DNA of 64,000 bases, taken from G963663315 sp963663315. Lineage in GTDB: Bacteria > Pseudomonadota > Gammaproteobacteria > Arenicellales > Poriferihabitantaceae. The notes beneath the pieces were generated by a model that was not told where the DNA came from, made no database searches, and saw nothing but the letters and a program-made list of their open reading frames with translations. Positions 36,390-44,604 of this stretch are shown one piece after another (position 1 is the first letter of the stretch; every line of letters begins with the position of its first letter). The position numbers and the translations under genes are program-made. The stretch covers positions 2,460,158 through 2,524,157 of the forward strand of contig OY760176.1 in NCBI GenBank assembly GCA_963663315.1. The letters run 5' to 3'.

Positions 36390-36467
36390 CTACAAAATAA
36401 GGGCGATCACAATTGCAAGAACAACTCCGGCGATGATCGTGCCAGGGATACTTTTTAACGGGTTCAT
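36390..36467 (-). CDS. Possible 25-residue single-helix membrane protein
   Basis: An ATG at 36467 opens a 25-codon frame encoding MNPLKSIPG followed by a hydrophobic run to the C-terminus. A GGAG motif lies 10 bases upstream. It resembles small accessory membrane subunits that associate with transporters or oxidases, but no family is recognised. It lies upstream of the PuuD-like gene on the same strand, 105 bp away. Such short frames can arise by chance. Confidence 0.35.
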   Translation of the reverse strand: MNPLKSIPGTIIAGVVLAIVIALIL

Positions 36468-36780
36468 GATTATTTGGCTCCATGAATTGAAATGACGAAG
36501 GTCAACAGACATGTTGAAGTAAATTAACCTGATTGTCGAGGATAATAGCGTATCAGCGATAATGCAAGTTATTGTCCCGGTCCATCCTACTTTACCGGCG
36601 CGCAATTGCCAAGGCACGTCTCGAAAGTGTCGTGGTGGCGATGTTGCTCTATCTTGCCGCCCTGTTTGTTTGTTGTTTTTGCTGGTTGCAACCATTGAAG
36701 ATGCTGTTCGTTTCAGACGTGGTACATTTGTAGTCGCCGGTGATACAGGCCAGGCCAGCGATTCTCTGAAGTAACAGGTC
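36468..36780. other. Intergenic stretch upstream of epoxide hydrolase
   Basis: About 313 bp with no recognisable gene. Short open frames exist on both strands but none shows a known motif or a convincing ribosome-binding site. The promoter of the epoxide hydrolase should lie here; no clear -35/-10 pair was identified. Confidence 0.5.
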
Positions 36781-37935
36781 ATGACAAAAACTTCTCCTTT
36801 CAAACTTGATGTTCCCGAGGCAACCCTCGGTCGGATCAGAACCCGCATCACAGAATATCCCTGGCATGAACAGAGGATGCCTGACGACGGAGGGTGGGCC
36901 TATGGGACTAACCTTGATTATCTGAAGGAGTTTTGCGACTACTGGCTTGAGGAATATGATTGGCGTAAGCATGAAGCGATAATCAATGGTTTCTGCCACC
37001 GGATTGCTGACGTAGACGGCCTTGATTTGCATTTTATTTATGAAAAAGGCAGCGGTTCTGCGCCTATGCCCTTGATAATATCGCATGGATGGCCTGGATC
37101 TATTGTCGAGTTTCTCCATATCATCGAACCATTGGCTCATCCTGAAAGATTTGGTGGCAGCGTTGATGATGCGTTTGATTTAATTCTCCCGTCATTGCCC
37201 GGTTTCGGTTTTTCCGGTCAGCCACCACGCCCTTACGGGCCGCGTAGAATTGCGGAGTTTTTCAATAAACTGATGACAGAGGTCCTGGGCTATAAAAACT
37301 ATCTCGCTCAGGGTGGCGACTGGGGTGGCGCCATTTCCTCCTGGCTAGGCATGGATCATGCCCCTGCTTGCCAGGCGATCCACATTAACATCATGACCAT
37401 GCGCCATCCGGATGGCCCGCAGGGCGCTGAAGAAGAAGCCTGGGCGGCGGAGTTTGAACGAGAACAAATCATGGAGAACGGCTATCGGACACAACAGGCT
37501 ACCAAACCGCAAACTCTGAGTTATGCCATGACAGACAATCCCGTAGGTGTTGCAGCATGGTTGATTGAAAAGTTTAATTCCTGGTCGGATACTGAAGGGG
37601 ATGATGTTGAAAGTGCGCATTCCAAAGATGAGTTGTTAACCAATATCATGGTTTATCTGGTTACTGGAACTTTCAATTCTGCATCCTGGATTTACTACGG
37701 GCGCCGTGAGGAGGGAGGCCGAATATTATCACCGGAAGGAAAACGTGTCGAAGTTCCTACCGCAGCAGCGCTGTTCCCGGAAGAGCTATTGTCGTGGCCG
37801 CCGAGGTCCTATGTGGAGCGGGTGTACAATATACAGCAATGGACCGAGATGCCGAGGGGTGGGCATTTTGCGGCAATGGAGGAGCCGGAACTATTGATGA
37901 ATGATATTCGAAAGTTTGCGCGAACCCTGCGTTAA
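36781..37935 (+). CDS. Epoxide hydrolase (microsomal type)
   Basis: Alpha/beta hydrolase of the EHN-containing family, which opens epoxides to diols. The N-terminal EHN domain covers about 1-110. Then come the oxyanion motif HGWPGS, the nucleophile in GGDWGG near residue 180, tyrosines in the cap, and the catalytic histidine in GGHFAAME near residue 361. The 384-aa length is normal. A 3' portion of a near-identical gene survives as a relic at 42584-42636, on the far side of the autotransporter and regulator. The natural substrate is unknown. Confidence 0.9.
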   Translation: MTKTSPFKLDVPEATLGRIRTRITEYPWHEQRMPDDGGWAYGTNLDYLKEFCDYWLEEYDWRKHEAIINGFCHRIADVDGLDLHFIYEKGSGSAPMPLIISHGWPGSIVEFLHIIEPLAHPERFGGSVDDAFDLILPSLPGFGFSGQPPRPYGPRRIAEFFNKLMTEVLGYKNYLAQGGDWGGAISSWLGMDHAPACQAIHINIMTMRHPDGPQGAEEEAWAAEFEREQIMENGYRTQQATKPQTLSYAMTDNPVGVAAWLIEKFNSWSDTEGDDVESAHSKDELLTNIMVYLVTGTFNSASWIYYGRREEGGRILSPEGKRVEVPTAAALFPEELLSWPPRSYVERVYNIQQWTEMPRGGHFAAMEEPELLMNDIRKFARTLR

Positions 37936-38357
37936 ATAATTTCGTTTCTTTGAGGCAGGCAAGGATGCTTGCGGCCCCCTTGCCTTGAGCTATTTGGAGC
38001 GGAGCGAATCTAAGGCGTGCAAGGGCTGGTTTAATCTTTGTTTTCTACTGTAGATAAATTTTATGTTTGACAAGGAAGGTATTCTATGTGGTAAAATCAG
38101 TTTCGATTTATAAATAAAATTGACTAACATAAAATTGTTGTCCTTCATGGAAATATTTCGCAGTTAGTTATTATCCAGTAGCGAGGATAGCAGGCGCGAT
38201 AGCGGAAAGGAACAGTGTCGGAGAACCGTATCCGGCTGTTGTTGAATGCCGTTGGTGGAGTTGCAGAATTTCACCTTTACACTGCGGGGACTGAATCATA
38301 GTGTTCCCGCGTCTCCCATACTTATAGATGAAGATACCTTAACATAGAGAAAATACT
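37936..38357. other. Long leader region upstream of the autotransporter
   Basis: About 420 bp without a gene. A GGCAAGG/CCTTGCC stem (37958-37984) may end epoxide hydrolase transcription, though no T-run follows. A TTGACA box at 38067 with TAAAAT 19 bp further on is a candidate promoter. A GCGGGGAC/GTTCCCGC near-palindrome (38284-38310) lies about 50 bp before the autotransporter start and could fold in its leader. All are eye-read candidates. Confidence 0.4.
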
Positions 38358-41300
38358 ATGACTCTTTTTGCCAATTATCCCAACAATCATCAAATCGTAG
38401 CATCCTCAACGGGCCGCAAGCCATTTGCATGTGGGGATATCCCCGATCTCCCGGCCGCGGCGCCTGCCGATGATGCCGTTGGTCGCGGCCGGGATGCTGT
38501 CCGGGGCTTCTTCGCCCTCCGCTCGGTGGGCGTCCTGGTTCTTGGGCTTGCCGTGCTGCTCGCCAGCCCCGAGGCCGCCCACGCTGCCGTACCGGACGCA
38601 CCGACAGGTCTCAGTGCGACGCTGACCAGTACGCAGGCCAGTCTCTCCTGGTCGGCCCCGACGAACAGCAATCCGGCGATCACGGGTTATCAGATCGAGC
38701 ACTCCGCCTGGTATGCCGAGGATATGGTATGGGGCACCTGGGCGGTGGCGGTGGCAGATACGGACTCGACATCTACGACCTACAGCCACACGTACAGTGC
38801 GACGCTGGCCCCCGGGGGCCAGCTGCGGTACCGCGTCTCGGCGATCAACGTGGACGGGACGGGCAATCCCTCGAATGAGTCCGAGGCCACCGTGCCGAAC
38901 GCTCCCGACACGTCCGGCAACGGAGCCCCGGACCGCACGGGGGTCAACATAAACGGCGACCGGTTCATCATCACGTTCGACGAGGACCTGGATGATACAA
39001 AGATACCGGGCCCTGTATTTTTCACGATCCTGGTCAACGGCAGTCATCTCAGGGTCAAGACGGTGGAAGTGTCCGGCAGCACGGTCGTGGGCACGTTGAG
39101 AGGAATCGAAGCAGTGGACTCGAACGATATGGTACACATCGGATACAGACTCCCGGATTTGCTAATCGGGAATAAGCCTATTTTGATCGCCGATAACGCC
39201 TTGCAGGACAGCGAGGGTAATCTGGTTGCGAGGTGGACTTACACGCAAGCAACCAACGACACGCTGCCGACGGCTTCGGACGGCACGGTCAGGACCGCCC
39301 CAGGCACGGCATATGCATTCACTGCGGTTGATTTCAACGCTTATGGTGACTCCCTCGCAACGGTGAAGATCGTCACCCTGCCCGCATCGGACGAGGGCAC
39401 CCTGACCCTGGACGGTTTGGATGTGAGCGCGGGCGATTCGGTGACGAAGGCGGACATTGACGCCGGCATGCTCCAGTACACCCCGCCCGCAGGGGCGAGC
39501 GGCATTCCCTATACGACGTTCACCTTCAAGGTGAGCGATGGCGTCAAGGAGAGTGCGTTGGACTACACCATGACCATTGAGGTCGCCCCCAACAGCTTGC
39601 CGACGGCCTCGGACGGCACGGTTTCGACCCCTCCGGACACGGACTATGTATTTGTTGCAGGCGATTTCAATTTCGCCGACGCGAACAGCGGGGACACCCT
39701 GTCGGACGTGAGGATCGTGACGCTGCCGAGCAGGGGTTCACTGACGCTGGACGGCAATAACGTGACAGAGGATCAGGTTGTCACCAGGGCCGATATTGAT
39801 CTTGGCGGTCTCGTCTTTACCCCGGTTGCGGGCGAAGAGGGCCAGTCCTATACATCGTTCACCTTCAGGGTGAGCGACGGCGCCGAAGAGAGCCGGTCGG
39901 ACTACACCATGACTATCAACGTCTCCGTTGCACCCGTTCGGAGCAATGCCCCGCCGCCGCCCGCATCGCCGCCCCCGCTGGCGCCCGATGCGCCGGAGGT
40001 GACACAGACCGAGGGAGGTCGCACGCCGGGCTTGGATGCCACTTGGACGGAGGCCGACAACGTGCACTGCCCGGGAGGCTGCCCGGAGATCACGCACTAC
40101 GACCTGCAGTACCGGCGGGGCGGGAGCGGGGACTGGATCGACGGGCTCCAGGAGGTGACGGGCACCGAAACGACCATTTCCGTGCCCGACCTGATGAGTC
40201 CCTACCAGGTACGGGTACGCGCGGTGAACGCGGAAGGGACGGAAGGGCCGTGGTCAGAGCCGGGGGTATGGTCGCCGCCGCCGCCGCCGGAGATGGCCAG
40301 CAGCCGTTTGATGAGGGCATGGTTGTCGCGCTTCGGGCGCACCGTTGCCGACCAGGTGATGGACGCGGTGGGCGCCAGGCTGCAGGCGCCGGTCGGCAGT
40401 CCGGTTGAGGCGGGTCTGCAGGCGAGTATTGCCGGACAGAGCCTTGGGGGGGCACAGGGTGGAACAGGCGTAACAGGAGCAGGGGTCATGGACGCCGATG
40501 ACATTGAACCCGAAATACATACCCGGAGTCTTAGTGGATTGGACATTCTCCGGAGTTCCTCCTTCAGCTACATCGACGGGGACCCCGGCGCCGGGATGAT
40601 GTCAGTGTGGGGCCGCGGTGCGGTAACCGGCTTTGACGGACGGGATGAGTATGACAGTGGGACTGTGGACGTGGACGGTACTGTCCGGAGCCTGATGCTG
40701 GGAACGGATGTCCGGCGGGCGAGCGGCGTGTTTGGTGCAGTGCTGACGCACTCCCACGGAAAGGGGGACTACCGCGACGGTCCGGAAGAGGAAGGCCGGA
40801 TTCGTTCGACCCTGACGGGGGTGTATCCGTATGCGAGCCATGAGACTGGTCGTTTGTCGCTGTGGGGGATCATGGGCTATGGCAAGGGGGAAGTGACGAT
40901 GCACCAGGATGTTTCGCCGTACCGGAAGGGAACGTCGGTGACGACGGACATGGACCTGCTGATGGCGGCGGGTGGTCTTCGCAGCGAATTGCCGGGAAGC
41001 ACCCCGGACGGGATGTCGGTGGACGCGATTGCGGATGTGATGGGGGTCCGGGTCGAGTCGGATGGCGTCGGGAAGATGCTGGCGGCGGCGGACGCGAAAG
41101 TGGCCCGCATGCGAGCGGGCCTGGAGGGCGCCTGGGATGCCGTGGAGGTCGGCGGCGGTCGAATGACGCCGGTTGCGCGAATTAGTTTTCGTCATGATGG
41201 AGGCGACGCGGAGGGAGGATTTGGTGTGGATATCGAAGGACGTTTGCACTGGTCCGACCCGGCACAGGGGGTCCGGATGCAGTTGCGGGGCCATGGTCTG

Positions 41301-41768
41301 CTGGGGCACGAAGCGGATGATTTTCGCGAGCGGGGCATATCGGGATCGGTATCGTGGGACCCGGAGCCGGAATCCCTGCGGGGAGCGGCGTTCTCGCTGA
41401 CCAGCAGCGTGAGTGAGGCCACCACGGCGGATGTGGATTATCTGCTGCGCAACCCGGGGGATCACGGTGTGGCCGCCAGGTTGAGTGAAGATGATGATCC
41501 CGACCGGGACAACAGAAACAGCCATCAGCGGGTGCAGGCGAAGGTGGGGTATGGAATCGGCATCTTCGGAGGACGGTTCACGGGGATACCGGAGCTTGGG
41601 GTGGGCTGGACGGATGAGAGCCGTATCTACAGTTTGGGCTGGCGATTGCTGAAGGAGGGGTCGAACGCGGGTGCAATCGAGATGCTGCTGGAGGCGACGC
41701 ACCGCGAGGATACGGACGACGGCGAATCGCGGGACGGGATTGAGTTGCGGTTGAAGGCGTACTGGTAG
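38358..41768 (+). CDS. Autotransporter with FnIII, SwmB-like and cadherin-like repeats
   Basis: A 1136-aa predicted surface protein of type V secretion. Order: a long N-terminal leader with a signal-peptide core at about 50-75; an FnIII domain (about 76-165); a SwmB-like domain (about 175-295); two tandem cadherin-like repeats of about 100 residues beginning LPTASDGTV; a Pro-rich linker; a second FnIII domain (about 545-630); a helical segment, RAWLSRFGRTVADQV; and a beta barrel of about 300 residues ending in LKAYW, the aromatic C-terminus of outer-membrane proteins. Base composition is visibly richer in GC than its neighbours, suggesting transfer. Adhesion is the likely role; the ligand is unknown. 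Confidence 0.88.
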   Translation: MTLFANYPNNHQIVASSTGRKPFACGDIPDLPAAAPADDAVGRGRDAVRGFFALRSVGVLVLGLAVLLASPEAAHAAVPDAPTGLSATLTSTQASLSWSAPTNSNPAITGYQIEHSAWYAEDMVWGTWAVAVADTDSTSTTYSHTYSATLAPGGQLRYRVSAINVDGTGNPSNESEATVPNAPDTSGNGAPDRTGVNINGDRFIITFDEDLDDTKIPGPVFFTILVNGSHLRVKTVEVSGSTVVGTLRGIEAVDSNDMVHIGYRLPDLLIGNKPILIADNALQDSEGNLVARWTYTQATNDTLPTASDGTVRTAPGTAYAFTAVDFNAYGDSLATVKIVTLPASDEGTLTLDGLDVSAGDSVTKADIDAGMLQYTPPAGASGIPYTTFTFKVSDGVKESALDYTMTIEVAPNSLPTASDGTVSTPPDTDYVFVAGDFNFADANSGDTLSDVRIVTLPSRGSLTLDGNNVTEDQVVTRADIDLGGLVFTPVAGEEGQSYTSFTFRVSDGAEESRSDYTMTINVSVAPVRSNAPPPPASPPPLAPDAPEVTQTEGGRTPGLDATWTEADNVHCPGGCPEITHYDLQYRRGGSGDWIDGLQEVTGTETTISVPDLMSPYQVRVRAVNAEGTEGPWSEPGVWSPPPPPEMASSRLMRAWLSRFGRTVADQVMDAVGARLQAPVGSPVEAGLQASIAGQSLGGAQGGTGVTGAGVMDADDIEPEIHTRSLSGLDILRSSSFSYIDGDPGAGMMSVWGRGAVTGFDGRDEYDSGTVDVDGTVRSLMLGTDVRRASGVFGAVLTHSHGKGDYRDGPEEEGRIRSTLTGVYPYASHETGRLSLWGIMGYGKGEVTMHQDVSPYRKGTSVTTDMDLLMAAGGLRSELPGSTPDGMSVDAIADVMGVRVESDGVGKMLAAADAKVARMRAGLEGAWDAVEVGGGRMTPVARISFRHDGGDAEGGFGVDIEGRLHWSDPAQGVRMQLRGHGLLGHEADDFRERGISGSVSWDPEPESLRGAAFSLTSSVSEATTADVDYLLRNPGDHGVAARLSEDDDPDRDNRNSHQRVQAKVGYGIGIFGGRFTGIPELGVGWTDESRIYSLGWRLLKEGSNAGAIEMLLEATHREDTDDGESRDGIELRLKAYW

Positions 41769-41917
41769 CGGACCGTGCGCCTGTGCTGGAAATGCCACCC
41801 CGGCAGGGGTATAAATATCCGCACCGTTTTCGAGACCGGAAACCGTTGAAACGGGTGGATTTCAACCGGGCCGAGATACTACCAGGTCATGACCGATGAT
41901 CACAACTACTGGATTTG

Positions 41918-41934
41918 GACAATCGGCAATTGTC
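41918..41934. promoter_or_regulatory. Inverted repeat upstream of XRE-cupin regulator
   Basis: GACAAT-N5-ATTGTC, a perfect 6-bp inverted repeat, lies 47 bp before the GTG start of the regulator gene and overlaps a TTGGAC box. A TAGACT box follows at 41938. Regulators of this class often bind such palindromes and control their own genes; binding here is inference. Confidence 0.45.
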
Positions 41935-41980
41935 TGGTAGACTATTCCTCCAACAGGAACTTAGTGAAACCGAGTACGAC

Positions 41981-42604
41981 GTGGCAGACAGTCAGCACGA
42001 TGGCTACAATGTAGGTAAAGCCCTGCAACGCCTTCGAAAAGGTAACGACTGGACGCTCTCGGCAGTTGCCGAGAAGACCGGAGTGTCGGTCTCAGCTCTT
42101 TCCAAGATCGAAAACAACCTGTCGTCTCCAAGCTACGATGTCATGGTTCGTTTGGCCGAGGGGCTCGGCATGGATTTGCTCAAGCTCCTGAAAGACGGCA
42201 GCTTTGCGACCGTCGCCTCGGGGGCGCGGGCGATTGACCGGAAGGGCGGCGGCGTGCAGTATGAAAAACTCCCCGGGAAATACTGGGCCTTCGGCGCCGA
42301 ACTGAAAAAGAAGTCCATGCAGCCGGGGATGAGTTGCCTTCCCAAGGGCGAGGAGAAACCCGCAGTCATGAGCACCCATGGCGGCGAGGAGTACGTCTAT
42401 GTGCTCCGCGGATCCGTCAAGTTCTATATGGAGCCTTATAGAACGACAGTGCTTGAGGAGGGCGACTCGGTGTATTTCGACAGCCAAATGCCGCACGCTT
42501 TCACCGCTATGGGTGAGCAAGATGCCTGCATTCTCTCGATAAGCCTGTTCGACGAAGCGATCTCAAAGATGTTGAAAATGCAAATTCCAAAGATGAGTTG
42601 TTGA
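41981..42604 (+). CDS. XRE family transcriptional regulator with cupin sensor domain
   Basis: Single-component regulator. The N-terminal helix-turn-helix is LRKGNDWTLSAVAEKTGVSVSALSKIENN; its recognition helix lies in SVSALSKIE. The C-terminal cupin carries THGGEEYVYVLRG and DSVYFDSQMPHAF, typical of small-molecule-sensing members. The GTG at 41981 is preferred to a TTG at 41915 because the latter lies in an inverted repeat that looks like the operator. The last codons and the stop come from an epoxide hydrolase relic, so the C-terminus is a fusion product. The effector is unknown. Confidence 0.85.
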   Translation: MADSQHDGYNVGKALQRLRKGNDWTLSAVAEKTGVSVSALSKIENNLSSPSYDVMVRLAEGLGMDLLKLLKDGSFATVASGARAIDRKGGGVQYEKLPGKYWAFGAELKKKSMQPGMSCLPKGEEKPAVMSTHGGEEYVYVLRGSVKFYMEPYRTTVLEEGDSVYFDSQMPHAFTAMGEQDACILSISLFDEAISKMLKMQIPKMSC

Positions 42605-42636
42605 CCAATATCATGGTTTATAGGGAGGTCGAATAT
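42584..42636 (+). pseudogene. Relic of a second epoxide hydrolase gene
   Basis: Bases 42584-42621 match 37619-37656 of the intact epoxide hydrolase at 37 of 38 positions. Bases 42622-42636 match 37712-37726 at 14 of 15, with the 55 bases between them deleted. Both copies have the same orientation. The relic supplies the last codons and stop of the XRE-cupin gene in another frame. Autotransporter and regulator therefore lie between an intact and a decayed copy of the same gene. Confidence 0.8.
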
Positions 42637-42676
42637 CTACAGGGTCTGGCTAAACTCCGACTCTGTGGCGCTTGCT

Positions 42677-42693
42677 CCCCGGTCAAGCCGGGG
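42677..42693. repeat. REP-like palindrome
   Basis: CCCCGG-TCAAG-CCGGGG, a perfect 6-bp stem with a 5-base loop. The form closely resembles extragenic palindromes common in alphaproteobacterial genomes. It lies just past the epoxide hydrolase relic, before the convergent DUF1289 gene, and could act as a terminator or mark a transfer boundary. Confidence 0.5.
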
Positions 42694-42718
42694 ACAGGCT
42701 CTTGGGGTAAGCGACCCG

Positions 42719-42970
42719 CTACCAGATCTGTTCAGCCGCTTCGGCTTTTCTTCTTTCTGAAATATTTTTGATTATTTCAAGCTTCCGTTCCCGGCTGAAG
42801 ATCGGCCATTCCCGTATTTCACCCGCATTGCGATAACATCCACGGCAGAACGGTTCTCCATCAAACCGACAGACCGATTGACATGGAGAAGGCACCGTCG
42901 TATCGAACTTCCTTTGGCGTCGTGTTCTACGGCCACGGTTCTGTCGTCGATTTAACCCTGAACCTGACAT
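42719..42970 (-). CDS. DUF1289 family protein
   Basis: Small cysteine-rich protein with the family pattern SPCQSVCRFDG then FCRGCYRN, four cysteines that could bind a metal or cluster, followed by a helix ending in REWPIFSRERK. The ATG at 42970 gives 83 aa; a TTG one codon upstream is less likely. The N-terminus is very basic. It follows the DUF4149 gene by 15 bp. No function is established. Confidence 0.82.
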   Translation of the reverse strand: MSGSGLNRRQNRGRRTRRQRKFDTTVPSPCQSVCRFDGEPFCRGCYRNAGEIREWPIFSRERKLEIIKNISERRKAEAAEQIW

Positions 42971-42985
42971 CAAAGTCGCCTGAAG

Positions 42986-43402
42986 CTATAGTATCTGGGC
43001 CGAAACAACGACAATAATCAACAAAAGAATCTGAGTGGTGCTGATCATTACGCTTCGCTTGTGCAATTTTTTGAAATACGCCTTGTCCTGGGGGGATTCA
43101 CTCGTAAGCCAGTTGTCTTTGGCCGATGATATTTTTGGCAGCAGAATCTGACGACTGTAGAGAAATCCGACAAAGACGACAATCAGCAAAATGTAATGAT
43201 ACGTCCCGGCTGCGATCGAAAATCCAGTGGCCAGTACCGAAAGCCCGAGACCCCACAGGTAATACTGGGGAAATAACTGGCGGGTAAGGGTGAGTGCCTT
43301 GCCGCCGTCCAGAACTTTATGAATGGACCGTAATACAATCCCGACGAAGAAAACCATCGAACCAAGTAAAATTGAGCAAAGCAATGTTGTCAGACCCAGC
43401 AT
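42986..43402 (-). CDS. DUF4149 (TMEM205-like) membrane protein
   Basis: The 138-aa membrane protein has four predicted helices. The first is GSMVFFVGIVLRSIHKVL, followed by FPQYYLWGLG, a layout typical of DUF4149. Function is unknown. It is co-oriented with the DUF1289 gene downstream. Confidence 0.78.
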   Translation of the reverse strand: MLGLTTLLCSILLGSMVFFVGIVLRSIHKVLDGGKALTLTRQLFPQYYLWGLGLSVLATGFSIAAGTYHYILLIVVFVGFLYSRQILLPKISSAKDNWLTSESPQDKAYFKKLHKRSVMISTTQILLLIIVVVSAQIL

Positions 43403-43594
43403 AACAAAAATCCGATTGGCATTATCAGCACCATTATACGCAAAGAGTTCAGCATAAAAAATTAAAATTGCGTTAACATGGGTGTTGAATAATGGTCATT
43501 ATAACTAAAAATCCACTAAATTTTGATTCGTCGCCATGATCACTGCCACGGCTAAGACAGAGTCCGGACGATTGCCACAAAGTTGATTGCACCC

Positions 43595-44596
43595 ATGTCC
43601 CGGCAAACATTCAGGATAATCGATGCCCATACCTGCGGAAATCCTGTTCGTGTGGTGATCAGTAATCGACCGGAGCTCTGTGGTGAAAGCATGAGCGAAA
43701 TACGTCAGCATTTTATCTCGGAGTACGACTGGATCCGGACCGGGCTGATGTTTGAGCCACGCGGTCATGAGGCGATGTCGGGTTCCATACTTTATCCCCC
43801 AACCCACAAGGATCATGATCTGGGTGTACTGTTTATCGAGGTAAGCGGCTGCCTTCCAATGTGTGGTCATGGCACGATCGGAACCGTTACCGTGGCCATC
43901 GAGCAAAATCTGGTTACACCCAAAACACCTGGCCAATTGTTGCTGGATACGCCAGCCGGACTGGTTGAAGCAAGGTATGATCTTGTTGATGGATATGTCG
44001 AATCCGTCGAAATCACCAACGTCTCCGGTTTTTTGCACTCCTCTGGAATCGAAGTGGAGGCGCCCGGCATTGGTGAATTGGTTATGGATGTCAGTTATGG
44101 CGGAAATTTTTATGCGATCGTCGAACCCCAGAAGAATTATCTGGGACTGGATCATTTCAGCATTGACGATATCAGACGTTTCAGTCCGATTGTCAGAGAT
44201 GAGATCAACAAACTGGAGACGTTTGTACATCCCGAAGATGAAACGATCAGAAAGGTCAGCCATGTGATGTGGACCGATCAGGCAAAACATGAACAGGCGG
44301 ATTTGAGGAATGTCGTGTTTTATGGAGACCGGGGTATTGATCGTTCTCCCTGTGGAACCGGCACTTGTGCAAGAATGGCCCAGTTGGTGGCCAGGGGTGA
44401 ACTGGCGATCGGGCAGAAGTTTGTCCATGAAAGCATCATCGGCAGCCTGTTCACGGGGTATGCCATTGAGCGGGTATCCGTCGGCGACTATAGCGCAATC
44501 AGGCCTGCCGTCTCGGGATGGGCGCGGATTACCGGTCACAATGAAATCATCATTGATGAGCGTGACCCGTACGCCCATGGCTTTTTACTGGTCTAG
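43595..44596 (+). CDS. Proline racemase family enzyme, probably 4-hydroxyproline 2-epimerase
   Basis: Cofactor-free epimerase using two cysteines. The first is Cys90 in MCGHGT and the second lies in DRSPCGTGT near residue 253. Having both favours 4-hydroxyproline epimerase or proline racemase over trans-3-hydroxyproline dehydratase, which has Thr or Ser at one site. The ATG at 43595 gives 333 aa; a TTG at 43583 is possible. There is no good ribosome-binding site for either. No other hydroxyproline genes adjoin. Confidence 0.88.
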   Translation: MSRQTFRIIDAHTCGNPVRVVISNRPELCGESMSEIRQHFISEYDWIRTGLMFEPRGHEAMSGSILYPPTHKDHDLGVLFIEVSGCLPMCGHGTIGTVTVAIEQNLVTPKTPGQLLLDTPAGLVEARYDLVDGYVESVEITNVSGFLHSSGIEVEAPGIGELVMDVSYGGNFYAIVEPQKNYLGLDHFSIDDIRRFSPIVRDEINKLETFVHPEDETIRKVSHVMWTDQAKHEQADLRNVVFYGDRGIDRSPCGTGTCARMAQLVARGELAIGQKFVHESIIGSLFTGYAIERVSVGDYSAIRPAVSGWARITGHNEIIIDERDPYAHGFLLV

Positions 44597-44604
44597 ATTG
44601 ATTG

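Noticed and set aside
40602..41798. Long open frame (398 codons) on the minus strand
   Set aside because: It is antisense to the GC-rich autotransporter barrel; high GC lengthens antisense frames. The peptide shows no domain and is rich in Arg, His and Pro.
43505..44578. Long open frame (357 codons) on the minus strand
   Set aside because: Antisense to the hydroxyproline epimerase-type gene, which has both catalytic cysteine motifs; the antisense peptide has no recognisable family.
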